A stretch of DNA of 64,000 nucleotides from Oscillatoriales cyanobacterium CG2_30_40_61 (GCA_001873365.1 MNYZ01000084.1:1-64000), one strand, 5' to 3'. Shown: positions 18,601 to 26,413, numbered from the stretch's first letter. The notes: generated by a model from the sequence alone, not told the origin. Made by a program: numbers and translations.

Positions 18601-19058
18601 ATGGGATTAAATTTACTCCCCCTGGGGGTGTGGTGGAGATTTGCTTAAAGTCTGAGGCTGATTATGCCCAAATTCAAATCAAAGACACCGGAATTGGCAT
18701 CAATCAGCAGTTTTTACCCTATGTTTTTGACTATTTTCGTCAACAGGATGGGACAAACACCCGCAAATTTGGGGGGTTGGGACTGGGACTAGCCATTGTC
18801 CGACACCTGACGGAATTACATGGGGGGACGGTCAGTGCGGACAGTTTAGGAGAAAATTTGGGGGCTACCTTTACGGTTGAATTACCCTTAATTAAATCTG
18901 TAGAGACGTTGCATGCAACGTCTCTACAACCGCCCTCGACCCCAAAGCCCATAACTGATCCCGTTGATTTAATGGGTTTGGGGGTTTTAGTCATGGATGA
19001 TCAAGCGGAGATTCTCGATTTTGATCAAGATCTGTTAGAATCTAATGACAATTTCTAA
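15672..19058 (+). CDS. Hybrid histidine kinase with degenerate first kinase core and truncated C-terminal receiver
   Basis: An 1128-aa protein from GTG. Order of domains: helical linker (YEAEKQRSEVLAELNQAK), HisKA-like 1, HATPase 1 (NLLSNAFKFT, DTGIGI, GSSGMGLSLV), receiver (QILVVDDNADL, phospho-acceptor D359, LIKPF), three PAS-like regions (about 450-800), HisKA 2 (LSHELRSP, H854), HATPase 2 (DTGIGI, FGGLGLGLAIV), then only the first strand and helix of a second receiver (1102-1128). In HisKA 1 the motif reads SQEFRTP, so the phospho-acceptor His is Gln37, while HisKA 2 is intact. Such proteins normally carry an N-terminal sensor domain, which is absent. A perfect 28-nt palindrome lies in frame at 18900-18927. 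The last 14 nt overlap the next gene. I infer a cytosolic phosphorelay sensor with module loss at both ends. Confidence 0.85.
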   Translation: MNNNLSNAQTYEAEKQRSEVLAELNQAKTAFLSNISQEFRTPLTLILGSVEEILLSGDGLNLSQREQLKVAKRNSLRLLKLVNTLLDFSSIEAERIQAVYERTDLATLTLELASMFRSTIERAGIQLIIDCPPLPEPIYVIREMWEKIVINLLSNAFKFTFKGQIILSLRWVSQGVELQVQDTGIGIRAKEIPRLFERFYRDREVRGRNYEGSSGMGLSLVQELIQLHGGTIDVTSTPGEGSCFKVCIPSGHSHLPAEQVDLHPQNSLVITPVTPSKMRATYLDELNSWSAETDGVVEVQQMPPPQSSLPQILVVDDNADLCNYVQRLLSQKYQVKALNTGLAALDWIREHKPDLVITDVIMPELNGLELLQILRHDPETQRIPIILLSARAGENALIEGLEAKADDYLIKPFSARELLARVRSILEMTRLRQEATIREQELINTKAQVIDILESITDGFLSLDHQWQLTYVNRASERLSGKTREQLLGRNFWEVYADLLGLNCQEKLRQVIQTQVADHFETCLVEDNLWYEVHVYPYEKGLAIYWRDITKRKQAEVTLLKSEERLRVALKSAPITLFNQDQTLHYTWVHNPSLKRSEQGIIGHTDFDLFPEEEATRLTELKRRVLETGIGTREEVPIFSQGQQYCFDLTIEPLHNPNHKIIGITCAAVDISDYKRIELALRQSETQATARAEELKTFMETVPAAVWIAHDPQCQQMTGNRAAHELVRLTPGSVVTATPEDGSYPFEFKIQRQGQDIPLEDLPMQQAGRTGENIESEFEFVFENGEVRFMYGRAVPLRDEAGEVRGVIGAFLDVSDRQRVEQEREQLLIREQAAREQAEMTNRIKDEFFTVLSHELRSPLNPILGWTKLLQTRKFDSQGTARALETIERNAKLQTQLIEDLLDISRILRGKMVLHNQPVDLITTIRSALETFKLAAEAKGIQIRFEIAQNSGFSSLPIYVLGDAARLQQIIWNLLSNGIKFTPPGGVVEICLKSEADYAQIQIKDTGIGINQQFLPYVFDYFRQQDGTNTRKFGGLGLGLAIVRHLTELHGGTVSADSLGENLGATFTVELPLIKSVETLHATSLQPPSTPKPITDPVDLMGLGVLVMDDQAEILDFDQDLLESNDNF
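18900..18927. repeat. Perfect 28-nt palindrome inside the kinase gene
   Basis: GTAGAGACGTTGCA followed by its exact reverse complement. It adds in-frame residues VETLHATSLQ between HATPase 2 and the receiver remnant. The AGACGTTGC core also occurs between ado and aar (10758-10778), so this is a dispersed element that has landed in a coding region. Confidence 0.9.
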
Positions 19059-21354
19059 GTCCCTTTCCCCCAGCAGTAAAGTGTCTGAAAATACTGTCTC
19101 CTCTGAGTCTACAAAGCAATTAACTTCCTATCAAAAACTCGAAACACCGGAGGATTTGAAACAGACTATTGAGCAGTTATTTTATTTACAAGGTCGTAGT
19201 CATCTGTTGATGGCGATTATTGATCCTGAAACCTTAACAGTGCGTTACGGGAATCAATCCTTTTGTCGGGTTTGTCAACTGCATACAACCTTATTAGACG
19301 CAGAAACGGGGTTATCCGTAAATTCACAGAGAAATCATAAAAATATTGACATTGAAGAGCGATTGTTAAACGGATTAAACCTGAAAATTCAAGATATATT
19401 TCAACACTGGGATAATTTAACTTTAGAAGAACTATATCGTTATCATTTACTCCATAAAATTTTGCAGCAGGATTATGGCATTGATCTGCAATCTTTTCAG
19501 ACCATTGAACAGTCCGTGATCGCAATTTTAAACAACCCGAAAACCTTAAAACAAAAATTTATTAGAATTTGGGTAAATTCTGATTTATTACAAATTAAAC
19601 GCCAAAATCCTAAACAAGATGAATTTGCTAACTTTAAACTCAAATTAATCCCCGTTTCTGAGCGAGAGGCTTGGTTTTCCCATCCTGAAAATTTTAATCA
19701 ACTTGCCCAAAAGTTAAATTTAGATAACTATCAAATAGAAGGAGTTTTATTGTTAGAAGGGTTGGAAATTACCCAAACCGAACAAATGCGTCGTATCACC
19801 TATCAATTAATTAGCCGGGATTTAATTATTCAATCTCAAAAGTGGGAACAAATCGAAGCACAATTACACTCCTTATTTAGTGTTAATAACTGTTTATTAT
19901 TACGCCTTCAAGGTCAAGAAGCTAAACTATCTATGAGCTTAAATACCAAGATTAATCAACCGATTATTTATTCTTTAGATACGCTGAATGACTCTCCAAT
20001 TATTGAAGCGGTTCAACAAAATCAAGTGATTAATATTCCTGACCTTCGCCAACAATGTCCTACGGATTTTGAACGCTATTTACGCAAACTAAATGTCCGT
20101 TCTTTATTATTAATTCCCTTAGTAATTCAATCGGTTAATTTAAAAGGCAGTCAACAAATTTTAGGCCTGGTGGGGTTAACCAGTGATCAACCGAATCATT
20201 TTAACCTGACTGATGTTAAAAATGCCCAGGAATTAATTCCCGGTTTTATTACGGCTTTTTGTCATTCCTTACAACAACAATTCACTAAATTACGCAATAT
20301 TCATCCCTCGGTTGAATGGCGATTTTTACAGGAAGCCGAGCGTCGCGGTTGGGGATTTAAACCGGAAACTATTGTCTTTGAAACCGTTTATCCCCTGTAT
20401 GGAATTTCAGATATTCGGGGCTCATCCGAACAACGCAATTGTGCTATTAAAGAAGATCTATTAGAACAATTTCAATTAGCAATTAATATTGTTGAGGTTT
20501 TATGTAAAACCCAAGATTCAGCATTGGGAGAACAACTTAAACAGGATTTACAAACTTATTTAACTCAACTTCAATCCAATATCAGTGTGGAAATTGAAAT
20601 GAGTGCAACGGATTATTTAGAAAAACATTTAGAAATTTATTTTGATTATTTTTCTCAATGTAATCCCCAGGTGCAAGAGGCTTTAAAACAATATGAACAA
20701 GCCTGTGATAATGAACATGGATGTGTTTATAAAGCCCGATCTCACTATGATGAAATGTTACATCAAATCACCCATCATTTACAACAAACCTGGGCAAAAT
20801 GGGAAAAGCAAATGCAGATGATTATTCCCCATTATTATGATATGGAAATTAGCGATGGCATGGATTATATTATCTATGTGGGAAAATCCATTGATTCTCG
20901 GTTTACTTCCTTTCATATTTGCAGTCTCCGCTATGAACAACTGCGGGCAATGTGTGATTGTGCCCGCAACATATTTAGATTAAAGTCAGAAAATAAAATT
21001 ACCATGGATTTAGCCCATTTAGTTTTAGTCCAGCATACCCCGATTGATATTTTTCATGATGAAAATACCGAAAGCATTTTTTCCGTGCGAGGAACCCGGG
21101 ATATCCGTTATGAAATTGTGAAAAAACGCATTGATAAAGGAATTGATAAGGAAACAAAAACCCGTATTACTCAATCGGGAATGCTAACCATTGTTTATTC
21201 AACAGAAGAAGAATGGGAAGAATATGCACAGTATTTACGTTATTTGCATCGGGAAGGGTGGGTAACTGATAAAATTGAATTTGGAGTTGTCGATCCCCTT
21301 CCGGGGGTCAGTGGGTTAAATTATGCCCGGGTTGCTGTGATAGATAATGGGTAA
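19045..21354 (+). CDS. PAS/GAF-containing protein with a large unrecognised C-terminal domain
   Basis: A 769-aa protein whose ATG overlaps the kinase stop by 14 nt, so the two are translationally linked. Residues about 30-80 look PAS-like (LLMAIIDPETLTVRYGNQSFCRVC). Residues about 260-410 look like a GAF domain (LHSLFSVNNCLLLRLQGQ, IPDLRQQC, RSLLLIPLVIQS, LGLVGLTSDQPNHFNLTDV). From about residue 425 comes a conserved-looking region I cannot name: EWRFLQEAERRGWGFKPETI, VYPLYGISDIRGSSEQRN, CNPQVQEALKQYEQACDNEHG, FSVRGTRDIRYEIVKKRID. There is no kinase core, receiver or DNA-binding motif. It probably receives or modulates the kinase signal. Its stop codon lies inside a TAATGGG tandem array. Confidence 0.75.
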   Translation: MTISKSLSPSSKVSENTVSSESTKQLTSYQKLETPEDLKQTIEQLFYLQGRSHLLMAIIDPETLTVRYGNQSFCRVCQLHTTLLDAETGLSVNSQRNHKNIDIEERLLNGLNLKIQDIFQHWDNLTLEELYRYHLLHKILQQDYGIDLQSFQTIEQSVIAILNNPKTLKQKFIRIWVNSDLLQIKRQNPKQDEFANFKLKLIPVSEREAWFSHPENFNQLAQKLNLDNYQIEGVLLLEGLEITQTEQMRRITYQLISRDLIIQSQKWEQIEAQLHSLFSVNNCLLLRLQGQEAKLSMSLNTKINQPIIYSLDTLNDSPIIEAVQQNQVINIPDLRQQCPTDFERYLRKLNVRSLLLIPLVIQSVNLKGSQQILGLVGLTSDQPNHFNLTDVKNAQELIPGFITAFCHSLQQQFTKLRNIHPSVEWRFLQEAERRGWGFKPETIVFETVYPLYGISDIRGSSEQRNCAIKEDLLEQFQLAINIVEVLCKTQDSALGEQLKQDLQTYLTQLQSNISVEIEMSATDYLEKHLEIYFDYFSQCNPQVQEALKQYEQACDNEHGCVYKARSHYDEMLHQITHHLQQTWAKWEKQMQMIIPHYYDMEISDGMDYIIYVGKSIDSRFTSFHICSLRYEQLRAMCDCARNIFRLKSENKITMDLAHLVLVQHTPIDIFHDENTESIFSVRGTRDIRYEIVKKRIDKGIDKETKTRITQSGMLTIVYSTEEEWEEYAQYLRYLHREGWVTDKIEFGVVDPLPGVSGLNYARVAVIDNG

Positions 21355-21409
21355 TGGTTAATGGGTAATGGGTAATGGGTAATGGGTAATGGGTAATGGG
21401 TAATGGGTT
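21345..21409. repeat. TAATGGG tandem heptamer array
   Basis: About nine copies of TAATGGG, one with a base change. The stop codon of the preceding gene comes from the second unit. A second array of the related CCTATTC heptamer follows about 60 bases later. Confidence 0.95.
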
Positions 21410-21469
21410 TTAGAAAAATCACCGAATGATTGTTATTGCTTTTATTATAAAAATCTAAAAATAAATTAC

Positions 21470-21580
21470 TATTCCCTATTCCCTATTCCCTATTCCCTAT
21501 TCCCTATTCCCTATTCCCTATTCCCTATTCCCTATTCCCTATTCCCTATTCCCTATTCCCTATTACCCATTACCTATTCC
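21470..21580. repeat. CCTATTC tandem heptamer array
   Basis: About fourteen nearly perfect copies of CCTATTC (GAATAGG on the other strand), ending in diverged units (CCTATTACCCATTA). It lies between the GAF protein gene and the next gene. Copy number is likely to vary between strains. Confidence 0.95.
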
Positions 21581-21658
21581 AGAGTGTAGAAAACTTTACT
21601 TACACAATCGGAAAAATTTGTTTATCATAGAGGAGAACTTCAGCCTATTATTGAGGAT

Positions 21659-22486
21659 ATGTCCATGTCAGAAACCACTCAAGATAAACTAGCCTCGGAT
21701 TTAGAAAAAGCCCAATCTGAAGGTAAATTACGGGCTGAACGAATTCGAGAAATTGTTAAATCATCCATCTCAGAACTCGGTTCAGAATTTAAAGGCGGTT
21801 CTCAAGAAATTCGGGATTTAGTTAAACAGGTTGTAGGAACTGTTTTAGAAACTGTTAAAGGAAAAGGTGAGGAAGTTCAAGAAAATGTGACTGCTTCTAT
21901 TGAAGGAGTGATTGAGGGTATTAGTCAAGCAAAACAGGAGTCTATTGCTAAAACTCAAGCGGAAGTGAAACAACTCCAAGCTCGAATTGATCAACACGAA
22001 CAGGAGTTACAAAATAATATTAATTTGGCTTTGAGTGATATTCAAGAAGTGGGAACTAATAAGTCAGACCAAGTTAAATCAGCGATTGAATCGGCGATTA
22101 AAACCATTAAAAATAGCGAAGAATCTACGTTGATGCAGAAACGTTATGCCCAACTCAAAGCTCAATTGGCAATTGTTAATGCTAACTTAGTCGGACGTTA
22201 TGGACAACGTTATGAGGAGGTTAAGGATTATTTAGAGGAGGCAAAATCTTGGTATGAAAAAGCCAAGGATGAACCGGAAATTTATACTGAAAAATTTGAT
22301 GAGAAACGCAAGGATTTTGAAGTAAAATTAGGAGAAGCGGGGACGGCGATCGCTCAAAAAGAAAAACAAATTAAACAGCGTTTAAACGATCTGTGGAAAT
22401 CTATTTCTGAAACCTTTAGTAATAATCAGCCCCAACCTGATGAAAAAAAAGAGGATTCATCTGATATCAACAAAGATACACTTTAA
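21659..22486 (+). CDS. Coiled-coil, apolipoprotein-like helical protein
   Basis: A 275-aa, almost wholly helical, Lys/Glu/Gln-rich protein without signal or membrane segment. It contains amphipathic repeats such as EFKGGSQEIRDLVKQVVGTV and VQENVTASIEGVIEGISQAK, and a long coiled coil (EVKQLQARIDQHEQELQNNI). It resembles apolipoprotein A/E-like or histone-H1-like bacterial helical proteins, which may bind membranes or other surfaces. I do not recognise a named family. A GAGGAT ribosome site precedes the ATG. The small membrane protein gene begins 20 nt downstream, so they may work together at the membrane. Confidence 0.7.
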   Translation: MSMSETTQDKLASDLEKAQSEGKLRAERIREIVKSSISELGSEFKGGSQEIRDLVKQVVGTVLETVKGKGEEVQENVTASIEGVIEGISQAKQESIAKTQAEVKQLQARIDQHEQELQNNINLALSDIQEVGTNKSDQVKSAIESAIKTIKNSEESTLMQKRYAQLKAQLAIVNANLVGRYGQRYEEVKDYLEEAKSWYEKAKDEPEIYTEKFDEKRKDFEVKLGEAGTAIAQKEKQIKQRLNDLWKSISETFSNNQPQPDEKKEDSSDINKDTL

Positions 22487-22506
22487 AACAATTTGAGGTA
22501 AAATTT

Positions 22507-22887
22507 ATGCTCGCATCATTATTAACTTTGGTAGCAACAGCCCTAAGTTTATTAGTAGTTGATTTAGTTGTACCCGGGGTAAATTTATCTACCTTTTTAG
22601 CAGCTTTAATCGCGGCGGCGGCTATTGGTGGCGTCAATGCTTTTATTAAACCGATTTTATCAACCTTATCCATTCCCCTAAATATTTTAAGTTTAGGTGG
22701 TTTTTCATTCATTGTGAATGGTTTTTGTTTCTGGTTAGCTTCGGTTTTTATTCCTGGATTTCAAGTACAGGGTTTATTGGCTTTTATTTTGGGCCCGGTG
22801 ATTTTATCCGCCGTTAATGCTTTCTTAAATGGTTATTTTGTTGAAAAATATCCCCGATTGTTTAATTCTCAAGAGTCCTTAAACTAA
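22507..22887 (+). CDS. Phage-holin family IV-like (PF04020) membrane protein
   Basis: A 126-aa protein with four hydrophobic segments, matching the Phage_holin_4_2 family: DLVVPGVNLSTFLAALIAAA, GGVNAFIKPILSTLSIPLNI, SFIVNGFCFWLASVFIPGF, and ILSAVNAFLNGYF near the end. Despite the name, chromosomal members are widespread and not shown to be holins. There is no phage gene nearby. It is 20 nt downstream of the helical protein and probably co-transcribed. Confidence 0.85.
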   Translation: MLASLLTLVATALSLLVVDLVVPGVNLSTFLAALIAAAAIGGVNAFIKPILSTLSIPLNILSLGGFSFIVNGFCFWLASVFIPGFQVQGLLAFILGPVILSAVNAFLNGYFVEKYPRLFNSQESLN

Positions 22888-22902
22888 TCAAAAACCACTC
22901 CA

Positions 22903-22970
22903 AGAAACCGGGTTTCTGATCTTTATTTATCGGATCAAACCCAGATTTTTAGTTCATAAACTCGGTTTCT
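22903..22970. repeat. AGAAACCGGGTTTCT palindrome with degenerate partner
   Basis: A 15-base near-palindrome follows the holin-like gene. A diverged partner (AAACTCGGTTTCT) lies about 40 bases on. The position between two converging genes suits a bidirectional terminator. The motif recurs at 26048, 27713, 43992, 45405 and 46668. Confidence 0.75.
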
Positions 22971-22972
22971 AT

Positions 22973-23380
22973 CTATCCTAACCAGTGAATCATTGCGGGA
23001 GATAAAGGTTGGCGTTGACGAGTTTTAGGATTAATACAAATATGTTTTGTGATCGCTTCAGCAATTAATTGATCAGAGTTATCTAATCTAATTTTATATT
23101 GAATTTTGAAAGAATTTTCATTGATAATTTCGGGATTTGACTCAATTAAAATTTGATCTCCACAGAATAGGGGAAACCGAAAATCAACACTTGCATGAAC
23201 AATCGGAATCGCAAAATCAGGATTAGTAAAAAAACTTTTAAGATTAATTTCTGCCTGATTTAGAGAGGCTTCATAGGCTTCATGACACATAGCTAAAATA
23301 TTAGCAAAATAAACCACCCCCGCAGCATCCGTATCTTGAAAACGAATTATTCGCTTATAAATATATCCCAAATCAGTCAT
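22973..23380 (-). CDS. 1,4-dihydroxy-2-naphthoyl-CoA hydrolase (hotdog thioesterase)
   Basis: A 135-aa hotdog-fold thioesterase. RFQDTDAAGVVYFANILAMC contains the catalytic Asp and the D-x-A-G-V-V-Y motif of the 4-hydroxybenzoyl-CoA-type family; HASVDFRFPLFCGDQILIE follows. The cyanobacterial member (slr0204 type) releases 1,4-dihydroxynaphthoate from its CoA ester in phylloquinone synthesis. The nearby menH, menC, menE, menA and menF strongly support that role over a generic acyl-CoA thioesterase. It is cytosolic. An ATCAGTTATCAGTTA repeat lies directly upstream of its start. Confidence 0.85.
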   Translation of the reverse strand: MTDLGYIYKRIIRFQDTDAAGVVYFANILAMCHEAYEASLNQAEINLKSFFTNPDFAIPIVHASVDFRFPLFCGDQILIESNPEIINENSFKIQYKIRLDNSDQLIAEAITKHICINPKTRQRQPLSPAMIHWLG

Positions 23381-23382
23381 CA

Positions 23383-23475
23383 GTTATCAGTTATTAGTTA
23401 TTAGTCTATTACTCATTACCTATCACGGATTTAAGAGGATTTCACGGATTTCACGGATTTAATCTGTCCCCCAAT
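23383..23475. repeat. Short dispersed repeats: CAGTTATTAGTTATT and CACGGATTT units
   Basis: First come CAGTTATCAGTTATTAGTT units, then GGATTTCACGGATTTCACGG from about 23434. The second family recurs at 36510-36550 ahead of thiL. No coding potential. Confidence 0.75.
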
Positions 23476-23531
23476 CAAGTCCAGGGTAGGGTTAATCTGC
23501 GTCATCCTTTTTAATCCGTGATCTCCTTCTA

Positions 23532-23945
23532 TTATCCTTTATTTTTGATCAACATCACATCAATAATGTTATTAGCCATCGGTTCAGAAATCTCTAAAAT
23601 ATTAAAGAGCTTATCTAATAGGGCTTCTTCTTCTTCGCTAATAACTCCATCGGCTAAAGTAATATCAGTAACAACAGCAAAGGCAGTTTCTCTGAGTTCA
23701 TGGGGCAATTTTTTCACCGCCTCTTTTAATAACATATCCGCTCCCTGTTCTTGTAATTGTTTCAGGAGTTGATCAATCATTCCTAGCATTTTTTCCCCAG
23801 AATAATCACTAAAAAGCTGCATTCGAGAGAAGGTTGTGGTAATAGCTTGGGATTCACTTCCAGTAATATAACCATCAGCAGCTACCGCAATTAATGCGAT
23901 CGCCGCAAACGCTTCCGCAGAATTTAATTGAATGGCGCTTGACAT
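23532..23945 (-). CDS. TerB-like tellurite resistance family protein
   Basis: A 137-aa all-helical protein. EAFAAIALIAVAADGYITGSE and DITLADGVISEEEEALLDKL are the two acidic ADG loops of the TerB fold, thought to bind metal ions. I chose the ATG at 23945 because GGGAGG lies about 8 bases upstream; a longer frame to 23993 lacks this. TerB proteins occur in stress and membrane-linked systems; nothing here proves tellurite resistance. It is followed on the plus side by a repeat region. Confidence 0.8.
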   Translation of the reverse strand: MSSAIQLNSAEAFAAIALIAVAADGYITGSESQAITTTFSRMQLFSDYSGEKMLGMIDQLLKQLQEQGADMLLKEAVKKLPHELRETAFAVVTDITLADGVISEEEEALLDKLFNILEISEPMANNIIDVMLIKNKG

Positions 23946-24028
23946 TGTGAAAACCTCCCGAGGTGATTTGGCGTCATTGTAGATTTTTCCCACGTTTATA
24001 ATTACACTATCTGCGTTTTTTTTCCAAT

Positions 24029-25348
24029 TTATTTTCCAAAAACTGCCAATTCCGCCGTCAAAAAGTCAACAAATTGCCGCGCAGTTCGTCCCGAACGTCC
24101 ATTATGACGAGTCGCCCATTGTAAGGCGCGAAACTGCAAATCTTCGGGACTGAGATTAATTCCCCCTTGACTGGCTAAATGTCGCACCATATTTAAATAG
24201 GTATTCTGATCGGCGGGTTCAAAGGTTAAGGTTAAACCAAAGCGATCGCTAAAGGATAATTTTTCCTGTACCGTATCCCAAACATGAACTTCATCTTGAT
24301 CTTTTGGGGACGGTCGATCTTCAAAATATTCTCTGATTAAATGACGACGGTTAGAAGTAGCATAAACAATCACATTTTGTGGACGGGCGGTTAAATTTCC
24401 TTCTAATACGACTTTCAAAGATTTAAAAGCATCGTCATCTTCTTCAAAGGATAAATCATCCACAAAAATAATAAATTTCTGCGGCACTCCTCGCAATTTT
24501 TCCACCACTAATGGTAAGTCTTTTAAGTCAGATTTTGCCACTTCAATTAAACGTAAACCGCGATCGCTATATTGATGTAATAACGATTTGATTAATGAAG
24601 ATTTACCCGATCCCCGACTACCATACAATAAAACATTTAAAGCCGGATATCCTGCTAATAATATTTCTGTATTTTTTAATAAAATATCCCGTTGAGTTTC
24701 ATATCCGATTAACTGGCTCAAATGTACCGGATCTGGATGATTAATCGGGATTAACTGGCTATTTTGCCAACGAAACGCATCAGCTAGAGCAAATAAACCC
24801 GTTCCAAATTGATGATAATGATTTGCTAAACTTTCTAGGGCATCTGACCAATTTTCTAGGGTTTTAAATTGATTCCGTAAGGGCAATTCTTGGATTTTTT
24901 CTAAGGGTTCAGCTTGGGGTTGCCAAATAATCGGATTTTCCGATAATTGGGCGACTGTTCTTAACCAATGGCTGATTTTTTCGCCATTATATTGATGGAG
25001 ACTTTGGAGGATTTTTAAATCTTGTTTTGCCGCTTCAATTAATACCGGAGGCAATTGATCAAAAGTAGTTTGTTGGGCTTGTTGGGTAAAGGGATTATCC
25101 GCTCTTAAAATTTGATTGATTAGATGTTCTTGCCAACTTTTTTGATGTTTGGCTTGGACTTGAAACCAAGTTCCATAGGCTTTTAAACAATTTAAAATAC
25201 TCGATTCACTATGATGAAATGTTTCTAAAAGATATAAAAATGCTTGCCCAATTTCATGCTCAAAAATATCCTGATACAGCAATAAAGTTGCCACCTGACG
25301 CTGCAAGAACCTAACCTGTGAAATTATGGGGCTATTCAGAGAAGACAT
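24029..25348 (-). CDS. DUF815 family AAA-type ATPase
   Basis: A 439-aa ATPase. An N-terminal helical region (about 1-200, LLYQDIFEHEIGQAFLYLLE) precedes the DUF815 core, with Walker A at LLYGSRGSGKSSLIKSLLHQ, Walker B at KFIIFVDDLSFEEDDDAF, sensor 1 at NVIVYATSNRRHLI and a lid region WATRHNGRSGRTARQFVDFL. DUF815 proteins are predicted ATPases with no established function. It is cytosolic, same strand as TerB, 35 nt downstream of nothing obvious on that side, and apparently transcribed on its own. Confidence 0.85.
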   Translation of the reverse strand: MSSLNSPIISQVRFLQRQVATLLLYQDIFEHEIGQAFLYLLETFHHSESSILNCLKAYGTWFQVQAKHQKSWQEHLINQILRADNPFTQQAQQTTFDQLPPVLIEAAKQDLKILQSLHQYNGEKISHWLRTVAQLSENPIIWQPQAEPLEKIQELPLRNQFKTLENWSDALESLANHYHQFGTGLFALADAFRWQNSQLIPINHPDPVHLSQLIGYETQRDILLKNTEILLAGYPALNVLLYGSRGSGKSSLIKSLLHQYSDRGLRLIEVAKSDLKDLPLVVEKLRGVPQKFIIFVDDLSFEEDDDAFKSLKVVLEGNLTARPQNVIVYATSNRRHLIREYFEDRPSPKDQDEVHVWDTVQEKLSFSDRFGLTLTFEPADQNTYLNMVRHLASQGGINLSPEDLQFRALQWATRHNGRSGRTARQFVDFLTAELAVFGK

Positions 25349-25541
25349 AAAGTAGGATTAAGAAGTAATTAATATAAAATTAAGGATTAACTTTATATTA
25401 TAGCAAAGATTGACGTAATAATTACATAAATTTTTATAACGTCAAATTTTAAATTTTAATACAATTTAGAATAATTGTTAATCCCTAGATTCCCAGAAGT
25501 TGTATAAAGGAACTTTGGAGCTGTTTTTTGGGCATAAGTAT

Positions 25542-25865
25542 ATGATGGATTTGGGAGTAATTGCGGCGATAACTTACGGTTTATTAGCGTTTATCGGTGG
25601 TATTGTGGGTTATACCAAAGCTAAAAGTAAAATTTCCTTATTTGCCGGTTGTACCACGGGAATGTTATTAATTATAGGTGGTATTATTCAAGTTCAAGGA
25701 GTAAGTTGGGGATTAATATTTTCCATTGTGCTATCGGTTTTTCTGATAATTACTTTTATTTCTCGTTTACTCAAAACCCGTAAATTTATGCCATCTGGAT
25801 TGATGATTATTGCCGGATTTATAGCAGTTACAATGATGGGATATCAACTCCAAATGGTGTTATAA
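25542..25865 (+). CDS. TMEM14 family small membrane protein
   Basis: A 107-aa protein with four hydrophobic helices and the Gly-rich TMEM14 pattern: ITYGLLAFIGGIVGYTKAKS, FAGCTTGMLLIIGGI, then FMPSGLMIIAGFIAV. Members in plants (FAX) export fatty acids from plastids and in animals sit in mitochondria; the bacterial role is unknown, though lipid transfer is a fair guess. The frame is open to a TTG at 25500, but the ATG pair at 25542/25545 fits the family start MDLGVIAAITYG. Confidence 0.8.
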   Translation: MMDLGVIAAITYGLLAFIGGIVGYTKAKSKISLFAGCTTGMLLIIGGIIQVQGVSWGLIFSIVLSVFLIITFISRLLKTRKFMPSGLMIIAGFIAVTMMGYQLQMVL

Positions 25866-26026
25866 TTAAAATTGATGAATGTGATGGTGCGTGTGCTACG
25901 ATCGCACACCCTACTTAATGGTAATTGACGGGGTTAGAGAACCGCCACACCACACATTCTGAATAATTTTTTATCCTTTAGAACAGATTCGCTAAAAAGT
26001 CAAAACTTATTTTATTTTATTTCAAC

Positions 26027-26135
26027 AGGACTTACGCACCCAACCAAAGAAACCGGGTTTTTTTACGAAAATACTTTGTTGTGACCCACATATTATCTAA
26101 AAAACCCGGTTTCTGGGTCGATCTGCGTAAGTCCT
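26027..26135. mobile_element. 109-bp MITE-like element with perfect 12-bp terminal inverted repeats
   Basis: It begins AGGACTTACGCA and ends with the exact complement TGCGTAAGTCCT. The interior carries two arms of the AAACCGGGTTT palindrome family. It has no ORF. A second, partly truncated copy lies in the opposite orientation at 46668-46755 with the same interior apart from a few base changes. It looks like a non-autonomous element mobilised by an insertion sequence not present in this window. I could not define a target duplication. Confidence 0.75.
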
Positions 26136-26224
26136 ATTCAATTCTGTTTTATTGCACAAAATTTGAGTATAATAGTGAATAAATTGACTTAAAAGTCGTC
26201 CTATCTCATTTGAACTGAAACACA

Positions 26225-26413
26225 ATGCAATATTATTTTACCGGGTTTATCGTTGTTTTTTTTATCGCCTGTTATGGGTACAGTTATTTGATTGTTAAAC
26301 TTTCCAAGGAAAAAGGGGAAAACTTTTTGTTTTTTGGACTCCTGTTCGGATTATTTGGATTTATGGTTTTTTGTGCTGCTTCGGTTCCATTTTTATATTG
26401 GTTACTAGATTAA
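26225..26413 (+). CDS. Small two-helix membrane protein, hypothetical
   Basis: A 62-aa protein with two membrane helices (FTGFIVVFFIACYGYSYLIV and FFGLLFGLFGFMVFCAASV) joined by a short basic loop (KLSKEKGEN). I do not recognise the family. It sits 17 nt before menH on the same strand and may share its transcript. Confidence 0.55.
   Translation: MQYYFTGFIVVFFIACYGYSYLIVKLSKEKGENFLFFGLLFGLFGFMVFCAASVPFLYWLLD

Noticed and set aside
21345-21580. Possible CRISPR array
   Set aside because: The repeats are 7 bases, directly adjacent with no spacers, and no cas gene is near.
22507-22887. Prophage holin
   Set aside because: The family name is historical; no lysis, capsid, terminase or integrase genes are nearby.
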